This document shows, piece by piece, positions 15,285 to 22,421 of a stretch of 22,421 bases of DNA; position 1 is the first letter of the stretch; each line of letters begins with the position of its first letter. A program made the position numbers and the translations under genes. This stretch comes from Boseongicola sp. SB0662_bin_57 (GTDB taxonomy: Bacteria > Pseudomonadota > Alphaproteobacteria > Rhodobacterales > Rhodobacteraceae), in NCBI GenBank assembly GCA_009839535.1, contig VXPN01000515.1, positions 1 to 22,421 of the forward strand. Reading direction: 5' to 3'. The notes below the pieces were generated by a model. It worked only from the letters and a program-made list of their open reading frames with translations. It was not told where the DNA came from and did not search any database.

Positions 15285-16217
15285 TCTCTCGATCCGGTCC
15301 AACGTGCGCATGGCGTCAAGAGTGTCATGCACCGACCCGTTCGGCTCCCGTCCTTCCTCGACGGCCGAGATGAACTCTCGATCTATCAATTCGATCCCGT
15401 TGTCGGACACGGCCACGCCGCTCAGATCAATCTGGTTCTCCCGCCCGTCATAGAGATCATCATAGCGGGCGATGAACGTGCCATTGTCACAGATGTACCG
15501 GAAGAACGTCCCAAGCGGACCATCGTTGTTGAACGACAGCGACAGCGTGCAGATCGCGCCGGACGGGGTCTTCATGCCAATGGACATGTCCATCGCAATT
15601 CCCAGCTCGGGGTGATGCGGGCCTTCAAGGCCAAAGCATTCGGACGCGACCTCTCCCGTCTGGTATTGAAACAGGTCAACCGTGTGGCATGCGTGGTGCC
15701 AGAGCAGGTGATCCGTCCAACTGCGCGGTTCACCCTTGGCGTTCATGTTGGAGCGGCGGAAGAAATAGGTCTGCACGTCCATCTGCTGGATCGTCAATTC
15801 GCCCGCGTCGATCCTGTTGCGGATCCACTGGTGGGATGGATTGAAGCGGCGCACTTGGCCAGCCATCGCCAAGACACCTGTCTGTTTCTGCACGCGGCAG
15901 ATCTCTTCACTGTCGGCAAGGGAGTCCGCCATCGGAATCTCGATCAGCACCGGCTTGCCCGCTTTCATGCAGGCGATGGCCTGCTCGGCGTGCATCTGCG
16001 TTGGCGTCGCCAGAATGACCGCATCAACGTCGTCGTGCGCGATGCAGGCTTCAAGCGAGGTCGAGGCAAAGCCAATGCCACGTTCCGCCGCCAATGCATC
16101 GATCTTCGACTGCGTCGGCCCCATCACGGCCGTGACAGTCACGCCGTCAATGTCGGCAAGCGCATCCAGATGCTTTGTTCCAAAAGCGCCGTAGGCGCCC
16201 GCGACGCAAATTCTCAT
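15273..16217 (-). CDS. ligC: 4-carboxy-2-hydroxymuconate-6-semialdehyde dehydrogenase (Gfo/Idh/MocA family)
   Basis: This 314-residue protein is essentially the length of Sphingobium LigC (315). The N-terminal Rossmann motif GAYGAFG (about 7-13) binds NADP. AVILATPTQMHAEQA and AGKPVLIEIPMADS are the family's second and third signatures, and SWTDHLLWHHACHTVDLFQY is the substrate-site segment. It oxidises CHMS, as its cyclic hemiacetal, to 2-pyrone-4,6-dicarboxylate, which ligI (3539) then opens. Its ATG overlaps the ligB stop by four bases and is preceded by GGGAG. It is the last gene of ligABC, and the 3' end meets relic sequence on the opposite strand. Confidence 0.93.
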   Translation of the reverse strand: MRICVAGAYGAFGTKHLDALADIDGVTVTAVMGPTQSKIDALAAERGIGFASTSLEACIAHDDVDAVILATPTQMHAEQAIACMKAGKPVLIEIPMADSLADSEEICRVQKQTGVLAMAGQVRRFNPSHQWIRNRIDAGELTIQQMDVQTYFFRRSNMNAKGEPRSWTDHLLWHHACHTVDLFQYQTGEVASECFGLEGPHHPELGIAMDMSIGMKTPSGAICTLSLSFNNDGPLGTFFRYICDNGTFIARYDDLYDGRENQIDLSGVAVSDNGIELIDREFISAVEEGREPNGSVHDTLDAMRTLDRIERSFS

Positions 16218-17083
16218 TTTTGTGCTCCCAGATCTTTCTTGTTGGCCAGAATGATGTGACCCACGGCCGTGTTGGAGGCGGGCACGTGGTAGTGACGATG
16301 GACCTCTTCCACCTCGTCATCCAGCGCGCCGCGCATGATGTGCCACATGACCAGTTCAACACCCTCAGAACCTGCCTCGCGCAGATACTCGACGTGCGGC
16401 GTCTGCGACAGGCCGACCGGGTCTGACGTCAAGCGGTCCATGAACTGAGTGTCCCACGCCTCGTTGATCAGGCCCGCGCGCTTGTACTGCAACTGATGGC
16501 TCATGCCCCCGGTGCCAAAGATCACCACGTTCAGATCTTCGTCAAAGCTCTCCACCGCGCGGCGGATCGCCTTGCCCAGGTTGTAGCACCGGTTGCCGGT
16601 AGGAGCCGGGTATTGCACGACGTTCACGCACAGCGGGATGACGCGGCAGGGCCATTCGTCATCCACGCCCAAGTCGCCGAACATGAGCGAGAGCGGCACC
16701 GTCAACCCGTGATCGACCTCCATCTCGTTCATGATGGTAATGTCGAACTCATCCAGTATCAGGGACTGGGCGACATGGCTTGCCATGACCTGGTGATTCC
16801 TGACCATCGGTACCGGGCGCGGCCCCCAGCCCTCGTCAGCAGGCGCAAATTCGGCAGCGCATCCAAGTGCGAACGTGGGAATGAAGGAGGCATCAAACAC
16901 GGTGCAGTGGTCATTGTAGACAAGAAAGATGACATCGGGCCTGGCTTCCTTGATCCACTGACGCGATTTCTCGAAGCCGGCAAAGCAAGGCGCCCAGTAG
17001 GGCTCGTCCGTTTTGCCCAGATCCATTGCCACGCCAATGGCGGGTACGTGGGAGCAGCCCACGCCTGCGATGATGCGGGCCAT
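16214..17083 (-). CDS. ligB: Protocatechuate 4,5-dioxygenase, beta (catalytic) subunit
   Basis: This 289-residue class III extradiol dioxygenase (LigB family) cleaves the protocatechuate ring between C4 and C5 using Fe(II) and O2. Iron ligands known from Sphingobium LigB are visible: His12 in GCSHVPAIG, a second His at 59 in VYNDHC (61 in LigB), and the Glu expected later, most likely in INEAWD near 208 or further on. The catalytic base His is in GTGGMSHQL, near 196. The start at 17083 gives MARIIAGVGCSH, matching the family N-terminus; an in-frame start eight codons earlier is less likely. It overlaps the ligA stop (TGATG) and couples to ligC. Confidence 0.94.
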   Translation of the reverse strand: MARIIAGVGCSHVPAIGVAMDLGKTDEPYWAPCFAGFEKSRQWIKEARPDVIFLVYNDHCTVFDASFIPTFALGCAAEFAPADEGWGPRPVPMVRNHQVMASHVAQSLILDEFDITIMNEMEVDHGLTVPLSLMFGDLGVDDEWPCRVIPLCVNVVQYPAPTGNRCYNLGKAIRRAVESFDEDLNVVIFGTGGMSHQLQYKRAGLINEAWDTQFMDRLTSDPVGLSQTPHVEYLREAGSEGVELVMWHIMRGALDDEVEEVHRHYHVPASNTAVGHIILANKKDLGAQK

Positions 17084-17487
17084 CAGCTCTCTCCCTTTTC
17101 GTCCCACTCGTGCTGATAGCGGTTCCCTTCCGGGGATCTCCCGCCTTCAACCATCATCTTGCGATAGGCCTCGTTGCCCATGCCGGTCATCAGGCCTGCC
17201 AGTTGCTGGAAGGTGATCCCGTCATTCGCGCCAAGCTTGCTTGTGTAGTAGATGTTTCCGCCCAGTTCGAGCAGCCGGTTCCAGTCGCGATCGACCACGG
17301 CTTGCCGCTGTTCTGCCGTCATCGGATAGCGGTCCAGGTAGGCTCCCTCGTCAGCGTTGAATGCATCCCGGTTCTCTTGCAGCCGAAGCGATATGCAAAA
17401 CTGGTTGAGGTGATAGCCCTCTCGCCCGCGGTCGGCATCGAAGACAAGAGTGCCCGGAATGTCTTCGTAGTCCTTTTTCAAGGCCAT
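17083..17487 (-). CDS. ligA: Protocatechuate 4,5-dioxygenase, alpha subunit
   Basis: This 134-residue protein (Sphingobium LigA has 139) is the small helical subunit that caps the active site of LigB. Family segments include DIPGTLVFDADRGREGYHLN, then FCISLRLQENRDAF, YPMTAEQRQAVVDRDW and the ending LGGNIYYTSKLGANDGITFQ, with QLAGLMTGM. The start at 17487 is fixed by a strong AAGGAGG at 17496-17502; a frame extending up to 17718 lacks homology. It is the first gene of the ligABC operon on the - strand, about 290 bases after the end of dxs on the same strand, so it probably has its own promoter. Confidence 0.94.
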   Translation of the reverse strand: MALKKDYEDIPGTLVFDADRGREGYHLNQFCISLRLQENRDAFNADEGAYLDRYPMTAEQRQAVVDRDWNRLLELGGNIYYTSKLGANDGITFQQLAGLMTGMGNEAYRKMMVEGGRSPEGNRYQHEWDEKGES

Positions 17488-17536
17488 GTGCCATTCCTCC
17501 TTGCTGGCTGGAATCATCTCGGGGCGCGGTCCGGCC

Positions 17537-17565
17537 AGAATGCCATCACTTGTCCTGTTCCGCAA
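17537..17565 (-). promoter_or_regulatory. Possible promoter of ligABC
   Basis: On the - strand, TTGCGG (17560-17565) and CATTCT (17537-17542) are separated by exactly 17 bases, about 50 bases before the ligA start. The match to a sigma-70 promoter is partial, especially in the -10 box. Confidence 0.2.
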
Positions 17566-17669
17566 CGCGGGGCAGCGCCTGCACCCGTTGCCTGAAGGCG
17601 GCCCGACTTGCCGTGGCACGGGCGCTGCATGATGCCGTGCGCACCGTGTCCCGGTCTGCCGCCATCGTG

Positions 17670-17685
17670 CCTTCCGCACGGAAGG
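17670..17685. repeat. Inverted repeat between dxs and ligA
   Basis: CCTTCCG CA CGGAAGG is a perfect 7-bp inverted repeat, about 180 bases upstream of ligA and 95 bases after dxs. With no T-run it is unlikely to be a full terminator; it could be an operator for ligABC or a weak RNA hairpin. Confidence 0.3.
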
Positions 17686-17778
17686 ACCGTCCCCTTGTCC
17701 CAGATTCAGCATGCGCATTTGAAGAGCGCAGACAGAGCCCGTGGATTCCTGATGCGAGTCGTGCGCTTGCTGCAGACG

Positions 17779-19707
17779 TCAGGCCGGCTTCTCGAAAGCG
17801 ATGGCATCCAGCACTTCAAGAACCTTCGTCTCGATATGCCCTGCGTTCAGCGCTGCCGCGTCATACATTTCGCGCGGCGCCGCCTGATCGATGAAGGCGT
17901 CCGGCAGGACCATGGAGCGGAATTTCAAGCCTGTATCGAACACGCCTTCCTCGGCGAGAAGCTGCGCGACGTGGCTGCCGAACCCACCGACCGAACCTTC
18001 CTCGACCGTCAACAACGCCTCGTGGGTCCTGACAAGATCGAGTATCAGCTCGCGATCCAGCGGCTTGGCAAAACGGGCATCGGCAACCGTTGGGCTGATG
18101 CCCCGGTTGGCCGCCAAGACTTCCGCCGCGCCTTCAGCTTCGGCGAGCCTTGCTCCAAAGGAAAGGATTGCAACGCCGCTTCCCTCACGGACAATGCGGC
18201 CCTTTCCGATCTCGAGAACCTCGCCCCGCTCCGGCATCTCGACGCCCGTGCCCTCACCCCTGGGATAACGGAAGGCAATTGGCCCGGTGTCGTGGGCCAC
18301 AGCGGTTGCCACCATGTGCACGAGTTCAGCTTCGTCCGCGGCAGCCATCACGGTCATGTTCGGAAGGCACGACATGTAGGCGACATCATAGGCGCCTGCA
18401 TGCGTCGCGCCGTCGGCGCCCACGAGCCCGGCGCGATCGATGGCAAACCGCACCGGCAGGTTCTGGAGAGCGACGTCATGCACCACCTGGTCATATCCGC
18501 GCTGAAGGAAGGTCGAGTAGATTGCGCAGAACGGCTTCAGGCCTCCCGCCGCCATTCCGGCAGAAAACGTGACTCCATGCTGCTCGGCGATTCCAACGTC
18601 GAAACAGCGCTTGGGAAAGCGGTCGCCAAACAGGTTGAGGCCGGTTCCGTCAGGCATTGCCGCCGTGACCGCGACGATCCTGTCATCGCGGGTCGCCTCG
18701 TCAGTAAGCGCCTTGGCGAAGACGCTCGTGTAGGACGGCGCATTGGGCCTGGACTTCCTTTGCTCGCCGGTCTCCACGTCGAACTTGGAGACGCCATGAC
18801 CCTTGTCGCGGGCATCTTCCGCAGGCGCGTATCCCTTGCCCTTCTTCGTGAGAGCGTGAATCAGGATCGGGCCGGTCGCACGCATCTTGACGGTTCGCAG
18901 AACCGGGAGGAGCTGGTCGAGATCGTGCCCGTCAATCGGACCGATGTAGGAGAAGCCAAGTTCCTCGAAGAGGGTTCCGCCCACCACGCTGTGCTTGAGA
19001 ACGTCCTTGGCCCGTTTCGCGCCTTCGCGGAAAGGCTGCGGCAAAAGGCTGACGGCGCTCGTGGCGGCCGACTTCAGCTCCTGGAACGGAACGCCCGCGT
19101 AGAGCCTCGTGAGGTAGGCGGACATGGCGCCGACCGGCGGCGCAATGGACATCTCGTTGTCATTCAGGATGACTATCAGGCGCTTCTTGAGGGCGCCCGC
19201 ATTGTTCAACGCCTCATAGGCCATGCCTGCGCTGATCGCCCCGTCGCCGATGACCGCAATGGCGTCGCCGAGACCGCTTTCGCAGGCTCCGCCAAGTTCG
19301 CGGGCGACCGTGAATCCCAGAGCCGCAGAAATCGAGGTCGAACTGTGCGCCGCGCCGAACGGATCGTAAGGGCTTTCGGTCCGCTTGGTGAAGCCCGACA
19401 ATCCGTCCTTCTGCCTGAGCGTCCTGATCCGGTCGCGCCGGTCGGTGAGGATCTTGTGCGGATAGCACTGGTGCGACACGTCCCAGATGAGCTTGTCCTT
19501 CGGGGCGTCAAACACCGCATGGAGCGCCACGGTCAGTTCGACAACGCCCAGGCCCGCGCCGAGATGCCCGCCGGTTTCGCTGACCGCGCTGATCGTCTCC
19601 GCACGCAGTTCGTCCGCAAGTATCCTGAGCTCGCCGTCCGAAAGGCGCTTCAGGTCAGAAGGCAGGGAAATGGTGTCCAGAAGTGGTGTTTGCGGCCTGT
19701 CGCCCAT
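17779..19707 (-). CDS. dxs: 1-deoxy-D-xylulose-5-phosphate synthase
   Basis: The 642-residue, thiamine-diphosphate-dependent transketolase-like enzyme condenses pyruvate and glyceraldehyde-3-phosphate, the first step of the MEP isoprenoid pathway. Seen: GGHLGAGLGVVELTVALH near residue 46 (catalytic His region), the ThDP motif GDGAISAGMAYEALNNAG, PIDGHDLDQLLPVL, VGIAEQHGVTFSAGMA with the catalytic Glu, and DRAGLVGADGATHAG. Length fits the family (about 620-640). ATG 19707 is preceded by GGAGG. It follows ispA by 15 bases in an xseB-ispA-dxs operon, the usual arrangement in many proteobacteria. It ends the core block next to the lig cluster. Confidence 0.97.
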   Translation of the reverse strand: MGDRPQTPLLDTISLPSDLKRLSDGELRILADELRAETISAVSETGGHLGAGLGVVELTVALHAVFDAPKDKLIWDVSHQCYPHKILTDRRDRIRTLRQKDGLSGFTKRTESPYDPFGAAHSSTSISAALGFTVARELGGACESGLGDAIAVIGDGAISAGMAYEALNNAGALKKRLIVILNDNEMSIAPPVGAMSAYLTRLYAGVPFQELKSAATSAVSLLPQPFREGAKRAKDVLKHSVVGGTLFEELGFSYIGPIDGHDLDQLLPVLRTVKMRATGPILIHALTKKGKGYAPAEDARDKGHGVSKFDVETGEQRKSRPNAPSYTSVFAKALTDEATRDDRIVAVTAAMPDGTGLNLFGDRFPKRCFDVGIAEQHGVTFSAGMAAGGLKPFCAIYSTFLQRGYDQVVHDVALQNLPVRFAIDRAGLVGADGATHAGAYDVAYMSCLPNMTVMAAADEAELVHMVATAVAHDTGPIAFRYPRGEGTGVEMPERGEVLEIGKGRIVREGSGVAILSFGARLAEAEGAAEVLAANRGISPTVADARFAKPLDRELILDLVRTHEALLTVEEGSVGGFGSHVAQLLAEEGVFDTGLKFRSMVLPDAFIDQAAPREMYDAAALNAGHIETKVLEVLDAIAFEKPA

Positions 19708-19722
19708 GATGCCTCCGACCCT

Positions 19723-20589
19723 TCAAAACTCCCGTGAGATAACAAATCTTGCCGCTTCGCGCAAGTGTTCCGCCCCGTCGCCGTATGCGGCAAGCGCGGC
19801 CATCGCCTCGTCGACCAGTTCCCGCGCCCTCTCGCGTGCGCCGGACAGGCCCAGATGGGACACGAAAGTCGCCTTGCCCATGCCCTCGTCCTTCCTGAGA
19901 CGCTTGCCGGTCCGTGACTCGTCTCCCGCGACGTCAAGAATGTCGTCGGCGATCTGAAAGGCGCGGCCGAGGCATCTCGCATAGCGCACCATGCTTGACG
20001 GATCCTTGCCCGCCAATACAGGACCTGCGGCACAGCTCCAGACGATGAGCGCTCCGGTCTTGCCGTCTTGCAGGCTTTCGATTTCGGACAGGGCCAACGG
20101 CGTGTCAGCAACCTCGGCCGCAATGTCCATGGCCTGGCCGCGGACGAGTTCGCGTCCACCGACTTCCCGCGCAAGCGAAAGCGAGAGCGCCAGCTTCACT
20201 TCGGCCGGTGGCGGACCCAACGCAACAAGCTCAAAGGCGAGCGCCTGCAATGCGTCGCCAACAAGGATAGCGGTAGCTTCGTCCCATTGGACATGCACGG
20301 TAGGATGACCACGCCGCATGTCGTCGTTGTCCATCGCCGGCAGGTCGTCATGCACGAGCGAATAGGCATGGACCGCCTCCACTGCCGCCGCCGCCCAGAT
20401 CGCCGACTCGCCAGGGACCCCGTGGAGCGCGGCACTCTCGAGGACCAGGAATCCGCGCAGGCGCTTGCCGCCGCTCAAGGCATGAACCATGCCATCGTGA
20501 ATCCTGTCTGCCGGAAACTCCGAGACCGCATCCTTCAGGCAGGCGTCGATCTCGTTCGCCCGCGCATTCATGCGTTCCAGGAAAGTCAC
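19723..20589 (-). CDS. ispA: Farnesyl diphosphate synthase (polyprenyl synthetase family)
   Basis: This 288-residue trans-prenyltransferase adds isopentenyl diphosphate to DMAPP/GPP to form geranyl and farnesyl diphosphate. Both Asp-rich motifs are present: LVHDDLPAMDNDDMRRG (first DDxxxxD) and FQIADDILDVAGD (second DDxxD), as well as SGGKRLRGFL near residue 45, which binds the diphosphate of IPP. The start is GTG at 20589, overlapping the xseB stop by four bases (GTGA). Product chain length cannot be proven, but farnesyl is expected for a short enzyme next to xseB and dxs. Confidence 0.95.
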   Translation of the reverse strand: MTFLERMNARANEIDACLKDAVSEFPADRIHDGMVHALSGGKRLRGFLVLESAALHGVPGESAIWAAAAVEAVHAYSLVHDDLPAMDNDDMRRGHPTVHVQWDEATAILVGDALQALAFELVALGPPPAEVKLALSLSLAREVGGRELVRGQAMDIAAEVADTPLALSEIESLQDGKTGALIVWSCAAGPVLAGKDPSSMVRYARCLGRAFQIADDILDVAGDESRTGKRLRKDEGMGKATFVSHLGLSGARERARELVDEAMAALAAYGDGAEHLREAARFVISREF

Positions 20590-20828
20590 TCGGTGTCGAC
20601 CCTTTCGGTCCCGGCCGGCCGCCCTTCGGCGTCCAGCGTGATCCGCGCGACCTTCTCCTCCGCTTCCGCCAGCTTCTTCTGGCAGTGCTCCTTCAGGGCG
20701 GCGCCGCGTTCGTAGAGCCTGACCGAATCTTCCAGCGGCACCTCGCCTGCCTCAAGCATGCCGACAACCGATTCGAGTTCCATCATCGCGTCCTCGAAGC
20801 TCATCTTCTCCACGGGCGTGTCACTCAT
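20586..20828 (-). CDS. xseB: Exodeoxyribonuclease VII small subunit
   Basis: This 80-residue, mostly helical protein has the XseB pattern: MSFEDAMMELESVVGMLEAG, then EVPLEDSVRLYERGAALKEH and CQKKLAEAEEKV. Several copies bind one XseA subunit to form exonuclease VII, which degrades single-stranded DNA. Both ends overlap neighbours by four bases: the stop of the upstream deacetylase-family gene and the GTG start of ispA. Its place before ispA is highly conserved in proteobacteria. xseA is not in the window. Confidence 0.95.
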   Translation of the reverse strand: MSDTPVEKMSFEDAMMELESVVGMLEAGEVPLEDSVRLYERGAALKEHCQKKLAEAEEKVARITLDAEGRPAGTERVDTE

Positions 20829-21751
20829 CCGATATGCTCCCTCAATGCGATGACATGAGCCGCAACGCTGGCGGCGAGTGCCGCAAGATCATAACCGCCT
20901 TCCAGCGTCGAGACCACGCGTCCGCCGGCATGCGCCTCCGCGACCTCGCAGATCGCGCTGGTCACCCAGGCGAAATCCTGTTCCGTCCAGTTGAGATTTG
21001 CCAGCGGGTCCGATGCGTGAGCGTCAAATCCGGCCGAAATGATGACAAGTTCCGGTGCGAAGTCGTCGAGAGCTGGAAGAATGATGTCGCCCCAGGCACG
21101 CCGCATCTCGGCACTCCCGGTCATGGGGGCGAGTGGCGCGTTCAGCACGTTGTCATGGGCGCCGGTCTCGTGCGCCGCGCCGGTCCCGGGGTAGAGCGGC
21201 ATCTGGTGCGAGGACGCAAAAAGGGTGCGCTCCTCGTTCCAGAGCAGGTCCTGCGTGCCATTGCCGTGATGGACGTCGAAATCAAGAACTGCGACGCGGC
21301 TGAGGCCATGTTCGTCGAGCGCGCGCTTCGCCGCTATGGCTGCCGTGCCGAAGAGGCAGAAACCCATCGCGGTCTCCGTCTCCGCATGATGGCCGGGAGG
21401 GCGCATGGCGACAAAGGCGGTTCGCGCCTCGCCGGCGATCACGGCATCCACGGCCGCATTGCAGCCCCCGACCGCGTGAAGCGCGGCATCGAGCGAGCCG
21501 GGCGAAACATGCGTATCTGCATCCAGCGCCACAAAGGACGACTCCGGAATTGCCGCCTCGATCCGGTCGAAATAGCGCGCAGGGTGGCACCGCTCGACCT
21601 CGGCGCGCGCGGCGCGCGGCGCATCATGCCACTCCAAGCCCTCCAGTTCCGACAGCGCAGCATGCACGGCTTCAGCTCTCGCCACGCGTTCGGGATGGCC
21701 GGGCGGAGTCACGTGCTTGAGCGCGGATTCGTGCCAGAAAATGCCAGTCAT
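20825..21751 (-). CDS. Histone deacetylase family protein (AcuC/class II-like zinc hydrolase)
   Basis: This 308-residue arginase/deacetylase-fold protein has all the usual zinc and catalytic segments: VTPPGHPERVARAEAVH, RPPGHHAETETAMGFCLF (catalytic His pair), VAVLDFDVHHGNGTQDLLW (zinc-binding Asp-x-His), ISAGFDAHASDPLANLNW (zinc-binding Asp) and the final TLEGGYD. Members remove acetyl groups from lysines or polyamines; the substrate here is unknown. ATG 21751 gives the standard MTGIFWHESALKH start; a longer frame to 21820 is unlikely. The stop overlaps xseB (ATGA), so it leads the xseB-ispA-dxs operon. Confidence 0.93.
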   Translation of the reverse strand: MTGIFWHESALKHVTPPGHPERVARAEAVHAALSELEGLEWHDAPRAARAEVERCHPARYFDRIEAAIPESSFVALDADTHVSPGSLDAALHAVGGCNAAVDAVIAGEARTAFVAMRPPGHHAETETAMGFCLFGTAAIAAKRALDEHGLSRVAVLDFDVHHGNGTQDLLWNEERTLFASSHQMPLYPGTGAAHETGAHDNVLNAPLAPMTGSAEMRRAWGDIILPALDDFAPELVIISAGFDAHASDPLANLNWTEQDFAWVTSAICEVAEAHAGGRVVSTLEGGYDLAALAASVAAHVIALREHIG

Positions 21752-21867
21752 GTCCCTTAGGTCGCAATTCGGGAGCGAATGCGCAATCACATCTTCCCCG
21801 GACCGGACAGGATTCTGCACAGCCCGGGACGTGCGCTTCCCGCCATCCCGGGCCTTGCGGCGAACAC

Positions 21868-22421
21868 TCAGTCCGGGGCCAGCATGTATCCGGACCCTCG
21901 CACCGTCTGCAGATAGCGCGGCTGCCTGGGGTCAGCCTCGATCTTGCGGCGAAGCCGCGTGATCTGGACGTCGACAGCGCGCTCCTGGGCCTGGCCGCCG
22001 TCGCGGCCAAGGTCCTCGACAAGCCTGCCGCGACTCAATGGCTGCCGCAGGCTGGACGAGAATATCCGCATGAGACGCGATTCGGTCGCCGTCAGCCGAA
22101 CCGGCCGGTCGCCGTTCCACATCGTTCCCTTTTCGACATCGTATCTCAGTTCACCAAGTGCCAGGAACTTCGGGGCGAGTTGTGCAGGTTCGGTCGGCGG
22201 CACGCGCCTGAGAATCGAATTGATGCGGAGAAGAAGCTCCTTTGGCTCGAAAGGCTTCGCGAGATAATCGTCTGCCCCTGCCCCGAGGCCGGCCAGCCGG
22301 TCGTCGATCTCGTTCTTCGCCGTCAGCAGCAGAACCGGGACGTCATGGCTTTCTCTGATTCTCTGGCAGAAGCTCACGCCGTCTTCGCCCGGCATCATCA
22401 CGTCCAGAACGATCAGGTCGA
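21868..22421 (-). CDS. OmpR-family response regulator, 5' truncated by window edge
   Basis: The frame continues through the right edge, where it reads DLIVLDVMMPGEDG: the Asp in LDVMMPG is the phosphorylation site, so about 50 N-terminal residues lie outside. The rest of the receiver domain is present (VPVLLLTAK, then LAGLGAGADDYLAKPFEPKE with the conserved Lys), followed by a winged-helix DNA-binding domain (LTATESRLMRIFSSSLRQPL, AVDVQITRLRRKIEADPRQP and TVRGSGYML). It is a DNA-binding transcription factor controlled by an unseen histidine kinase. Its place beside the deacetylase-like gene recalls petR-type loci of Rhodobacterales, but that identity is a guess. Confidence 0.93.
   Translation of the reverse strand, partial: DLIVLDVMMPGEDGVSFCQRIRESHDVPVLLLTAKNEIDDRLAGLGAGADDYLAKPFEPKELLLRINSILRRVPPTEPAQLAPKFLALGELRYDVEKGTMWNGDRPVRLTATESRLMRIFSSSLRQPLSRGRLVEDLGRDGGQAQERAVDVQITRLRRKIEADPRQPRYLQTVRGSGYMLAPD

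Noticed and set aside
15327..16259. + strand open frame of 310 codons opposite ligC
   Set aside because: Antisense shadow of ligC, which matches LigC in length and motifs.
17608..19737. Long + strand open frame (709 codons) opposite dxs
   Set aside because: Antisense shadow of dxs, which has all family motifs on the other strand.
1..22421. Search by eye for CRISPR arrays, tRNA and rRNA genes
   Set aside because: No regularly spaced repeats and no tRNA or rRNA-like sequence noticed; a covariance-model scan would be needed to exclude small RNAs.

Overview
The window is GC-rich and looks like the chromosome of an alphaproteobacterium, most likely Rhodobacterales-like. The evidence is the compact block histone-deacetylase-like gene / xseB / ispA / dxs beside an OmpR-type response regulator, the TAXI-type TRAP transporter and the codon use. 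No rRNA, tRNA, CRISPR array or replication origin was seen. The assignment to an order is inference from gene content.

The main content is a complete protocatechuate 4,5-cleavage pathway in two gene groups that point toward each other. On the + strand (1068-4423), galB, ligK, galD and ligI overlap end to end: oxalomesaconate hydratase, CHA aldolase, oxalomesaconate tautomerase/isomerase and PDC lactonase. On the - strand (17487-15273), ligA, ligB and ligC follow, also overlapping: both dioxygenase subunits and the semialdehyde dehydrogenase. Together they would take protocatechuate through CHMS, PDC, 4-oxalomesaconate and CHA to pyruvate plus oxaloacetate. Between them, on the + strand, is a two-gene TAXI-TRAP importer (8399-11880) that may bring in an aromatic acid or a pathway intermediate. 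A strong hairpin separates its binding-protein gene from its permease gene. No pathway regulator is visible.

The roughly 11 kb between the two lig/gal groups is otherwise accessory and partly decayed. From 4974 to 6892 lies an intact, translationally coupled pair: an ABC/SMC-like AAA ATPase and a small Toprim-like acidic-motif protein. This is the best candidate for a little-described system, probably anti-phage defence. Around it are relics: an ankyrin-repeat pseudogene, the zinc-ribbon end of a TnpB joined to the start of an IS5-type transposase, a broken higBA toxin-antitoxin pair, a frameshifted SPFH/Band 7 gene, and frameshifted fragments at 12040-12494 and 15145-15284. Intact genes in this zone are a small ABM-like protein, a multi-pass membrane protein and an AAC(6')-like acetyltransferase.

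The right end (17779-22421, - strand) is ordinary core genome: response regulator (cut by the window edge), histone-deacetylase-family hydrolase, xseB, ispA and dxs, the last two supplying isoprenoid precursors. The left edge cuts an SDR-family gene.
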